64,000 bases of DNA from Arctopsyche grandis. Lineage: Eukaryota > Arthropoda > Insecta > Trichoptera > Hydropsychidae. This document shows positions 1 through 11,061 of the stretch, one piece after another. Positions within the stretch are counted from its first letter, which is position 1, and every line of letters begins with the position of its first letter. The stretch is taken from contig NC_135355.1 in NCBI RefSeq assembly GCF_051622035.1, forward strand, positions 1,364,001 to 1,428,000, given 5' to 3'. A program made the translations under genes and the position numbers. The notes beneath the pieces were generated by a model. It was not told where the DNA came from. It saw only the letters and a program-made list of their open reading frames with translations, and searched no databases.

Positions 1-6
1 TTATCA

Positions 7-873
7 TTTTCATGTGGCTAATTGAAAAGCCAATAATTTCTAGTCCATTATTACAAAACAAAGGTATATTTTCCTGATTAGCCCAGACAATCAAGCTTCT
101 TTCTGTATGTTAAATTGCAAGACCCATATAGTTGACAATTCTAAGCGAATTGCAATTTGATCATTTATAGGGAATAGTTTGAATACTATAAACAGAGAAA
201 TGTAATATTAATAGAAGTGGCTTTAGGTGTTACATTGTTGTCAAGTAACATTCTGTCCATGGACATTTTAGCAACAGTCGTATTTGACGCTTGGTGCTCG
301 ACGTATAGAATAGGGTTCGGTGATTACTGGTCACAAATTACTCGTCACAAAGTCACTAAAATCTCTATAACGGAACATCTGGCAGCCGAAAAGTCCATCA
401 TACTAACGATAACTATCATAGTAACGAGAACTTGAGTGCCAAATATTGTGTATTCGCGATTTTCATGGCAAAAATTGTCTTTGTGACCACCCCAATGTGA
501 CGAATAGTCCAATTACCATAGAATAGATTTCTCTGTTTGTTTATATTACTCGCAAGATAGGCAAGCATCGGTAAAAATTGCACAATACATTAAAAAACAC
601 ACAATTAACAACATGGAATACATTTTTATAAGTAAATTGATACGATTGTATTCCCCGTGCGATGTAGCGTATTTATAGAGACGTACCGCGTACAATTGAC
701 GACAATTATTTATTCGTAAGTGCCCCTCTATTCTTATTACATCTCTTTGTTTTCATGTGGTTAATTGAAAAGCCAATTTCTAGTCCATTATTACAAGACA
801 AAGGTATATTTTCCCGATTGGCCCAAACAATCAAGCTTCTTTCTGTATGTATGTTAAATTGCAAGATCCATAG
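7..873. repeat. 120-bp direct duplication flanking 620 bp
   Basis: Positions 7-128 and 750-873 are near-identical in the same orientation (both run from TTTTCATGTGG to a segment ending GCAAGA-CC). The differences are a few substitutions and a 4-bp and a 4-bp length change. The copies could be long terminal-type repeats of a decayed element or a local duplication. No coding capacity is seen between them. Confidence 0.7.
314..520. repeat. MITE-like repeat rich in GTCAC motifs, copy 1
   Basis: About 207 bp that recurs at 56185-56392 with roughly 90% identity by eye. The ends are imperfect inverted repeats (GGTGATTACTGG at the left; the right end reversed reads GGTAATTGGACT), and the body carries several CGTCACA/GTCACAAAG motifs in both orientations. 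This looks like a non-autonomous DNA element; the class is unknown. Confidence 0.55.
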
Positions 874-1586
874 TTAGTTTATAGGGAACAGTTTGAAATA
901 CTACAAATCTTAGTTTGTCATGAACTTTTGAAGATTGAATAGTATGAATGTGTTAGTTTTGTTATGGAATTTTGAAGATTTTGATAGGGACCGCGCTTCC
1001 GCGTGTCCCCACTACCAAAAATTTCACGCCCAAAGATTCCCAAAGAGGGAATTTTGCAACAGAAGCGAACCCGACCAGAGTGCAAGAGTCGGACTCCTGT
1101 CGGGGAAACCGCCTTCATGATCACGGTATTCCCTGCGCCAGGTTAGTATGCAGCGCCAACTTCAATTAGGCACCTAGTTGAATCGCCAGACGACAGCATT
1201 TGGATCGAACCAACACGCCTATAACCATCTGTTGACATCTCTCCTAAACACGCTTAAAACGCGTGCTAAAAAAATCAAATTCAAAAAAACGACAAACACT
1301 TGACGAGCAGAAAAATTCCCACACATTGAATCGCTCACAACCGAGCGATTGCGCCAAATCACTCGGTCACTTTTGAACTCGTTTCTATGAAAACAACCAG
1401 TTTTTCAGATTGAACATAATCGAAGCCACATATGACTTGTTAATTTCAAATTATTTTTCTTGATATTTTTCAATTTTACCTATAATTTTTACGTTGCTAG
1501 GGTATTTGTAAAAAAAAAAAAACGTTTTTGTGGGTTGTTTTTTATTTAGGTTATGTTTTGCGACATCTTTCATTTGCATTTATAAC
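874..1586. other. Unassigned intergenic sequence
   Basis: No gene is recognised. A GC-richer patch at about 975-1170 has short open frames on both strands with no recognisable domain. A small inverted repeat (AATCGCTC / GAGCGATT) lies near 1328-1350. Confidence 0.5.
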
Positions 1587-2165
1587 ACTGTTCGACACGA
1601 AAAATGGTTCAGAGACGAGATATGACTTTTCTTATAGAATTATGCCCAGTGAACACGAATCTGGTAGTAAAAAATGTTAATTGGCTCGAGATACGGAGAT
1701 ATATGTGTTTTATAAATCACGCGATTTTTCTATATCTTGGTGTTGTTCGGTCGATGTCTCAAAATCTGTCAATTTCCTGTTCAAAATGAATATTTGAATC
1801 TATAGTCGGGTATTTTATCTTCCATTTGTAGTACTTTTCAGCTTTCAAATCTCTCCAAGTAGTCATCCAGTTCAAATCAAAAGTCAAAAGTACGTATTTT
1901 CACTTGGGATTTTTTCCCACTGTTAATACTATTTTATATTGAGTTTTTTCTATTGAAACATTTTTATTGAGATAGTGTTCTGATCACACTATTTTTTGTT
2001 TTCTTTTAAAAGGGTTAATTGGAAGTGCACTGAACTTAAAATCGGTAAAATTGCGAGCAAAAAGGTCGTACTATTGTTTACTCGTATTTACACGAATCTG
2101 AATGGAATTAATAGGGATAATATATTAAATTATCTTTATATGAGAATTAAATAAAATTCCACTTG
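1587..2165 (+). repeat. Single arm of foldback family E, copy 1
   Basis: Starts CACTGTTCGACA next to TAA and shares its whole length with 2721-3225, both arms of 32782-34063, and the reverse complement of 52600-53216. It carries the recurrent phrase GTTCAGAGACGAGATATGAC. Short open frames in it are broken differently in each copy, so it is treated as non-coding. Confidence 0.75.
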
Positions 2166-2720
2166 CATAGTAATCGTTATTTTCATCAAGGAACCGAACC
2201 GAAAACCGTTATTTTTGCCGGAACGAAAACCGAATACACTATTTTTTTCTGTTCTGTAAAATGAATATACATACATATATTATTATCCGTGCTTGAAAAA
2301 TATTCATTTTTTTTAATTAATTAAATTTTGTTCTTATATATATTAGGAGGACCAAAAGTAATCAAAAAAATTTTCCCAAATTTCCCATCTGCAATTTTCC
2401 TATGTGACGAAGATGATCCTGAACTACATATATATAGAATATGGACAGCCAATCTTCAACGATAATTCCTCAATGGTTTCACGAGGATTTGATTCCACCA
2501 TTGACATCAGGATATCATCATCTAATTTTTGAGCTCTCCTTTTCGTGCAATCTCCTTGATGACCCTATTCCTATTTTTAAATTCTTTATACTACTGATGA
2601 CACTTCTTAAGTTTCAGAATATCCCCCAAGTATCGTTGATTGTTTTCACTGCTTCGTTTGCTTTCATTACTTGGTTTAACATAAACAGCATAAAATGACG
2701 CAAGTGCCCTTCCTCTATTA
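2166..2720. other. Unassigned AT-rich spacer
   Basis: AT-rich DNA between two foldback arms. An 85-codon open frame at 2441-2698 has no recognisable domain and I do not support it as a gene. Confidence 0.4.
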
Positions 2721-3225
2721 CACTGTTCGACAAATGACGACTTTTAAAATGTTTCAGAGACGGGATATGACTTTTCTTATAGATCTATGCCCAGTGAACA
2801 CGAATCTGGTAATAAAAAGTGTTGATTGGCTCGAGATTCGGAGATATGTGTTTTTTAAATCGCGCGATTTTTCTATATCTTGGTGTTGTTCGGTCGATTT
2901 CTCAAAATCTGTTAATTTTCTGTTCAAAATGAATATTGGAATCTACAGTCGGGTATTTTATCTTTCATTTGTAGTACTTTTCAGCTTTCAAATCTCTCTA
3001 AGTAGTCGTCCAGTTCAAATCAAAAGTCAAAATTACGTATTTTCACTTGTGATTTTTTCCCACTGTTAATACTATATTATATTGAGTATTTTCTATTGAA
3101 ACATGTTTATTAGGATAGTGTTCTGGCCACACAATTTTTTGATTTCGTTTAAAAGAGTTAATTGGATGTGTGGTGAATTTTAAACCGGTAAAATTGTGAC
3201 CAAAAACTTCGTTTTAGTAGAGCAC
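2721..3225 (+). repeat. Single arm of foldback family E, copy 2
   Basis: Begins CACTGTTCGACAAATGACG immediately after TTA and aligns with the arms at 1587-2165 and 32782-34063. It contains a 124-codon frame (2695-3069) that is frameshifted in the other copies, so coding is unlikely. Confidence 0.75.
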
Positions 3226-3339
3226 AAATTTGTGTTGTGTGCGCTGCATTATTGAAATGTTCATTATCTTCATATGAAATGTTCATTATCTTCATTAAAT
3301 ATATTTATCTACTCTGTTACAACAGATAATGGAGCTAAT

Positions 3340-4110
3340 ATGATCAAATTTGTCATCTTACCGAAATAGACGAAGAAAACCAGAATATTAATTATGAAAG
3401 AGAAAATATGCTACCTTCCATTAGAGCTGTGCTTTCCCTCATCTCATCGGAATAAAATGTGTGGTATATACTTAACAATTAGCAATCAAAGATTCTATTA
3501 ACGATTCCGATTCAAATACAATTATATGTGAAGTTGGTTAAAAAGTTAAGAATCCCTTCTCTTATTATGAAATTTAGCGAAAATGATACTAAAAGACCTG
3601 TAATAGACTGTACTACTAGATGGAATAGCACATTCGATATGTTAAACTATGTATTTATTGTTATGTAAATAATTTTGTTCAAAAATAGCTGAAAACAATA
3701 TTCAGTACTATTTCCCAGAACATAAATGGATCGAAATTAATGTCATCGTTGAGACATTAGGACCGTTAAAAGAATCTACGGTGAAATTTCAAAGCGAGCA
3801 AATGACGTTGAGTGATTTTTACGGAATTTGGATTCAATCAAAATTGAAACTACAAAACTTAAAAAATAGATACACCCATACCTGTAAAAAAATTAACTTC
3901 TATAATAAAACAAACTACTAGATTCTTTCTAAATTGTTGCACTTTTGTTCCTAAAAGCAGACCGCAGTGAAAAGTTGGTAAGCCTAGAGAAAGTCAATTG
4001 GGTATGAATAAAAAAAAATGTACTGTGTGTGCATTTTAGCTGCATCAGAATCCATCCTCTATTCCGCAGTGTACCAGCGACAAGCTGCACACGCTAAGAA
4101 ATATTCTCCT
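3340..4110 (+). pseudogene. hAT transposase fossil
   Basis: In shifting plus-strand frames the DNA reads DCTTRWNSTFDML at about 3608-3646, then a segment with the pattern WIEINVIVETLGPLKEST and MTLSDFYGIWIQSKLKL at about 3730-3858. The TRWNST block followed by a helical segment is characteristic of the central part of hAT-superfamily transposases. Several stops and frameshifts separate the blocks, so this is a dead copy. Its outer boundaries are not visible. Confidence 0.6.
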
Positions 4111-4750
4111 TTGACATTTTATATATATGATCACAATAAGATATAGCGAAAAGCCTTATAAAGAGAGGTATAGAAATTTTAGGTGAATTTACATTAACTT
4201 GCTAATATTTAAATACAAGAGAAGAAAAAAGTTACGATTCAGGTCCCCGATTTGAAAATATACCACTGACGTTTAATTTATTCGAACTTGAAGCTTGAAA
4301 ATGATAAGCTGGTAACAAAAACCAGTATATTTTATGAGGTATCAAAGTTTTGGCTCGTATTTTTCGCATTTAGATATAAGTTCTGAATAAATCATACAAA
4401 ACAAATGATATTAGATTAAAGTATTAAAGCCATAACCCAACACACAGTCAAATGAATGAAATCTTCTTGTTCTTGAAACAGTTCTAGTAATTTTTTTATA
4501 TTAACTTGGTTGCTATCAAAAGACCTTGCGTAGAATATGAAAGATATGATATTTTTATTTTTACGCTATTATTAATGCATGTGTAATGTTTTCGATCAAT
4601 AATACATCCTGACCTTTGCCAATATTTGATTGATGAACCATTTAAGAATTATCACACTGAAAAACCAGAGTTTTATAGTAAAAATGAAAAGTCCTATCAA
4701 CACCAGTTTCTGCAAATTGAATTTCATAAATATATATGTAAATATTTAAA
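4111..4750. other. Unassigned AT-rich sequence
   Basis: No domain, RNA gene or repeat with another copy in the window was recognised here. Confidence 0.4.
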
Positions 4751-4828
4751 GGTTGTGGCTATTTGCAGGTACTATATCTGCGAATTATTGGCTATTTGCA
4801 GATATAGTACCTGCAAATAGCCACAACC
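4751..4828. repeat. Perfect 31-bp-arm hairpin of the TATAGTACCTGC repeat
   Basis: Positions 4751-4781 and 4798-4828 are exact reverse complements separated by 16 bp. The arm reads GGTTGTGGCTATTTGCAG and continues into GTACTATATCTGC. The same unit occurs as a direct tandem array at 44519-44616. The loop itself holds another partial unit (GGCTATTTGC). Confidence 0.85.
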
Positions 4829-5687
4829 ATATTTAAAAGTAGGTTTAGATATAATCAATTTTTAAATACGTAGAATACTTGTAAAAATCTTTCTTCGTCA
4901 TCCATAGTAGTATAATTTTGATACCCGTCTCTATAGAGTATTGTTGATATGGATGTCGTAAAAACCAACGTGGGGAAAATTCCAAAAATGCCATCGTTAC
5001 AACTAAAATACTGCGGGAGTGGAAATGAAAAATGAGAATGTTTTTCTATGGATGTATTAAAAAATCTAAGCAATTTCTGGAAATGGTACTTTGAGACATG
5101 AATTCCAGATGGATTCGAAATTTTCCCAAATTTCATATTTATCTTCTGTGTCTCTTATCGGTTTTGTGTTGTATTTTATATTTTTTACATGATAATTCAT
5201 TTTAATATGTATTTAATTTACAATAATTTGGACATACGGAAAAATATCTCGGGTACTATAATTTGGTAATGAAAACTATTTTACACAAAATAAAATATCT
5301 TTTGTTTTTTTATTATTTTTTTTTTAAACCATAAAATTATGTTACATGTATGAAATTATCATTGTATTAATTGCAATGAAAACAATGTATTTCATTATAT
5401 TATCATGAACAATGTAATAAAATGCATAACTGGAACAGATTGCATCATTAAAACGCAAAGGTAATAACTCCACAAAACCCAAATATTTGTGGCAGCATTT
5501 TGAAGATTGATATAAATTAATCTGTTTTCGTTAATTGTCTTTCAATTGTACATATTGTTTTTTCTGCTGATATTTCCATGACTGGTTTCGGAAAGGAGTT
5601 GATGTCAACATAATTACATACGTGGTTTGAAATTAAAGTTATCGTTTTTGTATGTTCATTGCGTTGGCAAATAAACATACAGTAGAA
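4829..5687. other. Unassigned AT-rich sequence
   Basis: A 93-codon minus-strand frame at 4855-5136 shows no recognised domain. Nothing else is supported. Confidence 0.4.
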
Positions 5688-5689
5688 CC

Positions 5690-6463
5690 TCGACTATCCG
5701 GATTATTAAAAATAAACACACAAATTTTACTTTTTGTTCAATTCTTACAATGGTTATTGTATGTACGAAGAGGTTGAGCTTCGGAGAAGTGAGCTGGTTG
5801 AACTCCAGAGGTTCACCAGGTGCGTCGCTTTATATACGTTCTGACTTGAAGCGTGCCGTGGGCAGATGCTTTGTCTTCGTTTCCAGGACACGTGTTTTAT
5901 CCGTGTGTTGACCTGTTTTCGAGGCACGTGTTTTCGGGACACGTGTGTTGATCTGTTTTCGGGGTGCGTGTTTTATAGCTATGGGGTCAGCGCCAGGAAG
6001 TCGTTCATTTAAGAATTCGGTCATGTGCCACGTGTAAACGTCTTTCAGGACACGTGTTACAGTTTCCTGATGACATCACTGTTGGGTTTCGTTCGTTTTA
6101 CGATCGAGCGATGAACTCTTTCTTCTGTAATGGTCAAAGGGGACGTTGCCCTTGAGTTATGCATGTTTGTACAGGATCGATGATGATTGGTGTGAAATGT
6201 ATAAGATCACTGGTTTTGATTCGTAATAGCACAAGTTGTGCTTCAAAAAGAACAACTAACTTTAAGCAAAAATCCATAATTGAATTTCTTAATAAAGAAT
6301 AATTTAATATTGATCTTCATGTTATTATATATGTACATATGTAAATGTAGACAAATAAAAATTATTCATACTGAATGTAAGCGTCTTTCCCTGTCATTTG
6401 TGATTTTTTCGGTTATCCGGATTTTTCATTACCCAATTAGTCCGGATAATCGATGTTCTACTG
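5690..6463. mobile_element. Pogo/Tigger-type DNA transposon remnant, copy 1
   Basis: Terminal inverted repeats CAGTAGAACCTCGACTATCC and, reversed, the right end (GTCCGGATAAT...TTCTACTG) are flanked by TA on both sides (5688-5689 and 6464-6465), as expected for the Tc1/mariner-pogo superfamily. The 3' 200 bp matches the reverse complement of 31020-31150 in the second copy. Most of the interior (about 5735-6170) is a different repeat, shared with 17374-17770 and rich in ACACGTGT motifs, apparently a nested insertion. Confidence 0.75.
5735..6170. repeat. ACACGTGT-rich repeat nested in pogo element
   Basis: Shares the block TGTATGTACGAAGAGG and following about 400 bp with 17374-17770, with diverged middles. 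Repeated ACACGTG and GTGTTGA(T/C)CTGTTTTCG phrases give it an internal tandem character. Possibly a solo long terminal repeat, but I could not define its ends. Confidence 0.5.
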
Positions 6464-6821
6464 TAGTACATTATTTTGGAAAGTTACCAATATACTCTGA
6501 TTGAATATGAAAACAGAAACAAAACTCAATTTGGTCAAATTTTGTTTTAAGCTATTACCATTGTGCTCTAGAGAAACATTATACATATGCACAGCACATA
6601 TATTATGTTTTAAAAACGCAAACTGCACATTTAATTTCCTCACGCACTGTTTTTTTATGTCATCGGATAATTAACCGATTGTACTATTTTACTTTATTTT
6701 AGTCGCATTATAAATTTGATTCATTTGCATTCTAGATGGTATTTTAATATGTACTATGAATAATAATTCCGTAATACTTGGTAATATACATATTCTATAA
6801 TACATATTTATAAATTTATTA

Positions 6822-8145
6822 TGATTATGTGTAAAATAATAGTTTTTCTTTTAAGTTTTGTTTGGATTATCCATAACAAGTCATGGTCAACTTAAAAGCA
6901 TTGCTTTGTTGGAAGTAGATGATGTTTCGATTATAATTTTTACAAGGTATATCTATTTTAAACGTTGTGGTATATCTATTTTAAATATTATAAATTTGTT
7001 TTAATTTTCAGAAAATCATCACCTGCTGGGTTTTTAATGTATTATAGAAATCTTGATAGTTTGTATAATTCGCCTTTTGATCCTTCACTTCAAACTAAAT
7101 TTGTTATACACGGTTTTCAAAGTAGTTGCAATGATGAAGTTTTCATTATTATTAGAGACGGTATTTACATATATGATGGGTTTGGTTCAGTCTGTCTGGC
7201 GCTTGTCGATCGTTTGCACCAAACCCATATAATATAATGGGCAGTTTCAACCACATCTTTTTTTAGTTTCTATAATTTATAATTGTTTCAAGTTTGTTTA
7301 CAGCTTATTTAACAATGCATAATGTCAACGTGATATGCGTTGATTGGTCGTATTTGGCAAAAATGTCTTATGCCGAGGCCATTGAAAACACCTGGTTCAT
7401 CGGTCAATTTTTGAGTCATTTTCTAGATTGGATAGTTTTAGAAAGTGGATTGAACGTAGAGGATATTCATATAATTGGACATAGCTTGGGGGCTCATGTT
7501 GCTGGCGTGGCCGGGTATAATACAAAAATGGGTGCAATCGGAAGAATAACAGGTTTATATAAATACATATGTATGTCCTTACATGTATAATTAACTGGGT
7601 AATAATTTTCATGTTTAGGTTTAGATCCTGCTGTACCGTTTATAAAATTCATACCTGAAAACACTCTCGATAGATACGATGCCGGAACCGTTGAGATGAT
7701 ATTCACGTCGGTATTGTCATATGGACATCCTTTGGGAGATGTAAATTACTTCATCAATGGTGGTTTAGAGCAGCCTGATTGTGCTCATTATTCAATAAAT
7801 CGTTTGTACACGTTTATATAAATTTATATGATATGAATTTTGTCCTTTGAGTATGGTTAGTGTTTAACTTTTAGGTAAAAGCGCTTTTTTCAGTGGATCT
7901 ATTGTGTGTAGTCATTCCCGAGCGTTTGAAATATTTGCTAAAAACATCATGTTTCCTGATATGTATGTTGCATTTGAATGTGAAGACATTGTACAAGCCG
8001 TGGCTATGAATTGCTATACAAAGTCATACAAGTTTGGATTGCCAACTATGTACGTATCTATTTCAGATATTTGATTAATTTAAGCGTTGAAATAATTGTG
8101 ACTTTTTATTTTAGGAAAGATGGAATTTACAGTGTCATTACCTAA
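6822..8145 (+). CDS. Secreted lipase, pancreatic-lipase family
   Basis: Predicted to hydrolyse acylglycerol or phospholipid esters outside the cell. Inferred exons: about 6822-6946, 7012-7160, 7304-7552, 7619-7801, 7875-8049 and 8115-8145; the internal junctions keep phase (for example IRD|AYL and ITG|LDPA). The core shows the family signatures: FVIHGFQS, VICVDWS, the nucleophile elbow GHSLGAHVAG, the acid GLDPA, and the histidine in VCSHSRAFE. AATAAA follows the stop at about 8145. The 5' exon is odd. An ATG at 6822/6828 opens a good signal peptide (CKIIVFLLSFVWII), but that frame stops at TAA (6894), while the frame needed for the rest (GQLKSIALLEVDD) lacks an ATG. Either a one-base frameshift or an undetected first exon using the TTTTAAG acceptor near 6853 explains this. 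The exon-4 donor (C|GTTTGT) is weak. Orthology to a named gene is not claimed. Confidence 0.85.
7178..7226. repeat. Solo terminal repeat of the 46894-47182 MITE inside lipase intron 2
   Basis: GGGTTTGG and CCAAACCC bracket TTCAGTCTGTCTGGCGC and GTTTGCACC. The segment matches one terminal inverted repeat of the MITE at 46894-47182 (core CTTGTCGATCG). It lies in the 143-bp intron 7161-7303 and looks like an excision or deletion relic holding only one terminus. Confidence 0.7.
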
Positions 8146-8467
8146 ATAAAATAATACATTTAAATTTGTTTTAATTATTAGTGTATTTGAAAAGAATAAT
8201 AAAAATGAATTTCCAATATACACACTGATTTTATATGTATATATTTGCAACTTTATAAAATCTTGTTCCATGACTGGTATCTTCATTTGCCAAAAGTATT
8301 GTCTGTAAAATAAATTTACTATATATACATATGTATGTACATGCACACCATAAAGCCATTTACTATTATACTTATTTCTAAATGTTTCATTTTATTTTTT
8401 ACTATTATTAACCTTCCGCCAATGATACATTTGATTATTATAAATTTCACGTCAAATTTGAATGATA
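8146..8467. other. AT-rich spacer with lipase 3' end
   Basis: Contains the lipase polyadenylation signal at its start (AATAAA, about 8145-8150) and AT-rich sequence. No other feature seen. Confidence 0.5.
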
Positions 8468-8471
8468 CTAT

Positions 8472-9176
8472 TGTTACGTACACTGCCGAGTAGTTGCAAT
8501 CGGATTAGGCCGAGTAGCATCCCAGAGACTGTGTGACCGTTATAATTGGTTTCAAGGATTATCTCTAGACTCTAAGTGCATGTAGGCTAAACAATGGCCA
8601 CCGAAGTGGCCGCTATTTGGTCCCTTCGCAGAAGTGACCGACACCGTGGGACTGGGTGTCGTGGGAATACATATCTGGGTACATGCCTAAACAATAGGGA
8701 AGTAACGGGATGCCTTGAGCGACCGACCCGTTATAAGGACGGAGCACTGCCATTGCGTGTATCTCCTTAGCCACCCCTACGCAACACTGTTGTCAGAAGT
8801 GGGATCCAAGTAAAAGGCCAAAGTCGTTTCACAGCATTTATTGGTGATTAAGGAGATACACGCACTGGCAGTGCTCCGTCCAGAATGTCTTGATATCGCC
8901 TAAGTACCGCCTTACAACGGTTCGGTCGCTCAAGGCATCCGGTTACTTCCCTATGGTTTAGGCATGTACCCGGATATGTATTCCCACGACACCCAGTCCC
9001 ACGGTGTCGGTCACTTCTGCGAAGGGACCAAATAGCGGCCACTTCGGTGGCCATTGTTTAGCCTACATGCACTTAGAGTCTAGAGATAATCCTTGAAACC
9101 AATTATAACGGTCACACAGTCTCTGGGATGCTACTCGGCCTAATCCGATTGCAACTACTCGGTGGTGTACGTAGCA
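8472..9176. mobile_element. Inverted pair of LTRs (family A) joined at a primer-site-like sequence
   Basis: Positions 8472-8786 run from TGTTACGTAC to CTACGCAACA on the plus strand, and about 8801-9176 is the same sequence inverted, so the unit is a 705-bp imperfect palindrome. CTAT lies on both sides (8468-8471, 9177-9180). The left arm lacks two blocks of about 40-45 bp present in the right arm. Between them sits TGTTGTCAGAAGTGGG, which resembles the start of the internal region of Ty3-type retrotransposons (a primer binding site). Isolated LTR copies elsewhere in the window carry AATAAA and the same ends. Confidence 0.75.
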
Positions 9177-9185
9177 CTATTATAA

Positions 9186-9490
9186 AATATATAACACACA
9201 GATTGCACAGATCACACAATCTGCTTTAGGTCATCGACTTTAGAGAGTCTTTAATTAATATTATGTATTAGATGTATAATGAGCATTTATAAGAATTGTA
9301 AATAGGTTTTTTGAGCTATTTTACTTATTATGCTGTACATTAACATTAGAATAATATAATACTGTGTTTACTAACAAAATTAAAATTGTAAAATAGAAAA
9401 TGATAAGTGGATCAGTAGCTTTTAAAATAGATATAAGATGTATTGTGAACATAATTTCGTAATAATAAAAAGCATTTAAAAATAAAATCG
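9186..9490 (+). mobile_element. 3' end of a jockey-like LINE, 5' truncated
   Basis: Matches the 3' untranslated tail of the jockey-type element on the minus strand at 24396-24700 (shared phrases CTTTAGGTCATCGAC and ATAGATATAAGATGTATTG). It ends in an A-rich tail near 9480. Only the last 300 bp is present, as is usual for 5'-truncated LINE insertions. Confidence 0.75.
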
Positions 9491-9580
9491 ACTATAAAAT
9501 ATGTGAATACTAATCACAGGGCGGCGAATGTTAATCACATTTCGCTATTAGTTTTCCAAATAAAACATACATATTTTTAG

Positions 9581-9919
9581 TTAAAACTTACTTCTCGGGT
9601 CTATTTGTGGTATCCGTGTAGTTATTGTAGGAGGCAATGGATAAGTCACATTATAAACTACTGGATATCCTTGTCCACCTCCTCCTCCACGTCCTCCTCC
9701 TCCTCCTCCACGTCCTCCTCCTCCACATTTAGCAGAGTGAACATGACCTGGTAGCCCATGCTCTGGAGTATTGCTCACGCCCATTGCCATGCCGTTCTAA
9801 TATTTGATATGTACTTATAAAATAATATTTTTTATATTAATTAGATATTACAAAATATTTACCACTAATGCTATAAATAAGGTAAGCACTGAGCCAATAA
9901 AAACTGCAATGAACTTCAT
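9581..9919 (-). CDS. Small secreted glycine-rich protein, paralogue 1
   Basis: Exon 1 (9919-9863) encodes a 19-residue signal peptide, MKFIAVFIGSVLTLFIALV. Exon 2 starts at 9796 and encodes NGMAMGVSNTPEHGLPGHVH, then SAKC, a glycine/arginine tract (about residues 44-63) and a tail beginning QGYPVVYNVTYPLPP. The frame runs to a TAA at 9581. A consensus donor (A|GTAAGT at 9592/9591) lies just before it, so the true C-terminus may come from a further short exon; a weak candidate lies at 9544-9531. The SAKC cysteine is the only cysteine in exon 2. A second gene at 11634-12239 shares the exon structure and the NxPxHGLPGHVHSAKC motif. I do not recognise the family; an immune or cuticular peptide is possible but not shown. 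Confidence 0.7.
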
Positions 9920-9987
9920 GCTTATCTGATATTGGTTTGCTATCAAATTCGAGCTTGATGTGAATTAAGCAATTTTGAATCTCCTTC

Positions 9988-9994
9988 ATTTATA
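9988..9994 (-). promoter_or_regulatory. TATA box of glycine-rich gene 1
   Basis: GGTATAAATG on the minus strand, about 70 bp upstream of the ATG at 9919. The spacing suits a start site near 9960 and a short 5' leader. Confidence 0.6.
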
Positions 9995-10265
9995 CCCGAT
10001 CATGCTATATACTTTTCGTTTTTATTTATTTTTTTAATATTTGATGATAATCGTATTGGTAAATTTAATAGAATCAAATTGGTTTAAACCTATTGTGAAG
10101 TATTCAATTCATTTTTCCAGGTATTAATGCGTGTGATTATTGACTTCCTCTTTAAAATGAATACATATATTTTGAAAATATCCGAAATGATACAAAATTA
10201 AAATAATTTTATAGTTCATTGTGTTAATTTCATGTCAGCTGTGCAAAAACCTGATATGAGAATTA

Positions 10266-10543
10266 GGGAGAAATCACACAGCGGTGAATGTGGCACGTGG
10301 TTTTTTTTAGATACTTTTAAACATGCGGAAGAAATAATGCGTGCCGGATATTTATGGAATGCCCGGCGTGCCCCACACCACAGTGATCCTCTGGACCTTT
10401 TTCAATCAAATTGTATGCTTGTATTTATCCTTGCTTGACAGTGATCGATAACAGTGTATCCCTTATTTGAAGAAATGTAGGAGACCACCCACAGCGAGGA
10501 GCCATGCACGCGGTGTGCCGTTCATCGCTGTGTGTTTTCGCCC
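10266..10543. mobile_element. Harbinger-type MITE, family G, copy 1
   Basis: 278 bp with terminal inverted repeats GGGAGAAATCACACAGCG and, at the right, CGCTGTGTGTTTTCGCCC. TTA is duplicated on both sides (10263-10265, 10544-10546). A 3-bp TTA duplication is typical of PIF/Harbinger elements. The second copy at 13125-13374 shares the ends and an inner CAAGCAAGGATAAA / ATCGATAACAGTGTATCCC block in inverted arrangement. Confidence 0.85.
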
Positions 10544-10546
10544 TTA

Positions 10547-11053
10547 TGCTCACTTCTATGTATTACATTTTATATTATTGTAAAAGATAATTATAGTAGA
10601 GAGAACCAGTTGGACCGGGTTTCATAATGTGACTATTTATTTTTCCCCTCAAAACGGGACATCCACCATTTTTTTGGGATGTACATATGGTTTGTATTTA
10701 TTAATGAATATAACAGGAATGAACACGTGAAAATCAATTATGTATGTGGTTTTATATTTTAAGTATTTTTGGTGTTGATTTCAAATAATAATGAAATTCT
10801 TGGCAGTATTTCTTAAAATTTACTTTGGTAATTAGCATTGCTTTAAGAAGTGCGACTTGCAACTGTGTTCCGTTTGTCCATAACTTATTCATAAGAGAAA
10901 AAACCCTTTTTACGGGTGTATTAGTGCCTTAAAATTGTTACCGTGGGTTGCTCTCTTTTTGAAAACAAGACATTTCGACGTCCCGAAGCTGTGGTTGGGG
11001 ACAACGGGATAGGCTACCTAAAAAACGGGACGTATGTTCACGTTAACTATTCA
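10547..11053. other. Unassigned intergenic sequence
   Basis: No coding signal recognised. Several CGGGA(C/T) phrases (for example AAAACGGGACATCC and AAAAACGGGACGT) suggest an old repeat, but no second copy was found in the window. Confidence 0.4.
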
Positions 11054-11061
11054 TGAACTAG

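Noticed and set aside
4855-5136. 93-codon minus-strand gene
   Set aside because: No signal peptide, domain or splice context; composition is consistent with chance in AT-rich DNA.
6965-7237. 90-codon single-exon frame ending at 7237
   Set aside because: The real exon ends at 7160 (RD|G), where the next exon restores IRDAYLTMHNVNVICVDW; the rest of the frame is MITE-derived intron.
8848-9054. 68-codon minus-strand frame
   Set aside because: Lies inside an LTR of family A and is not conserved in the other copies.
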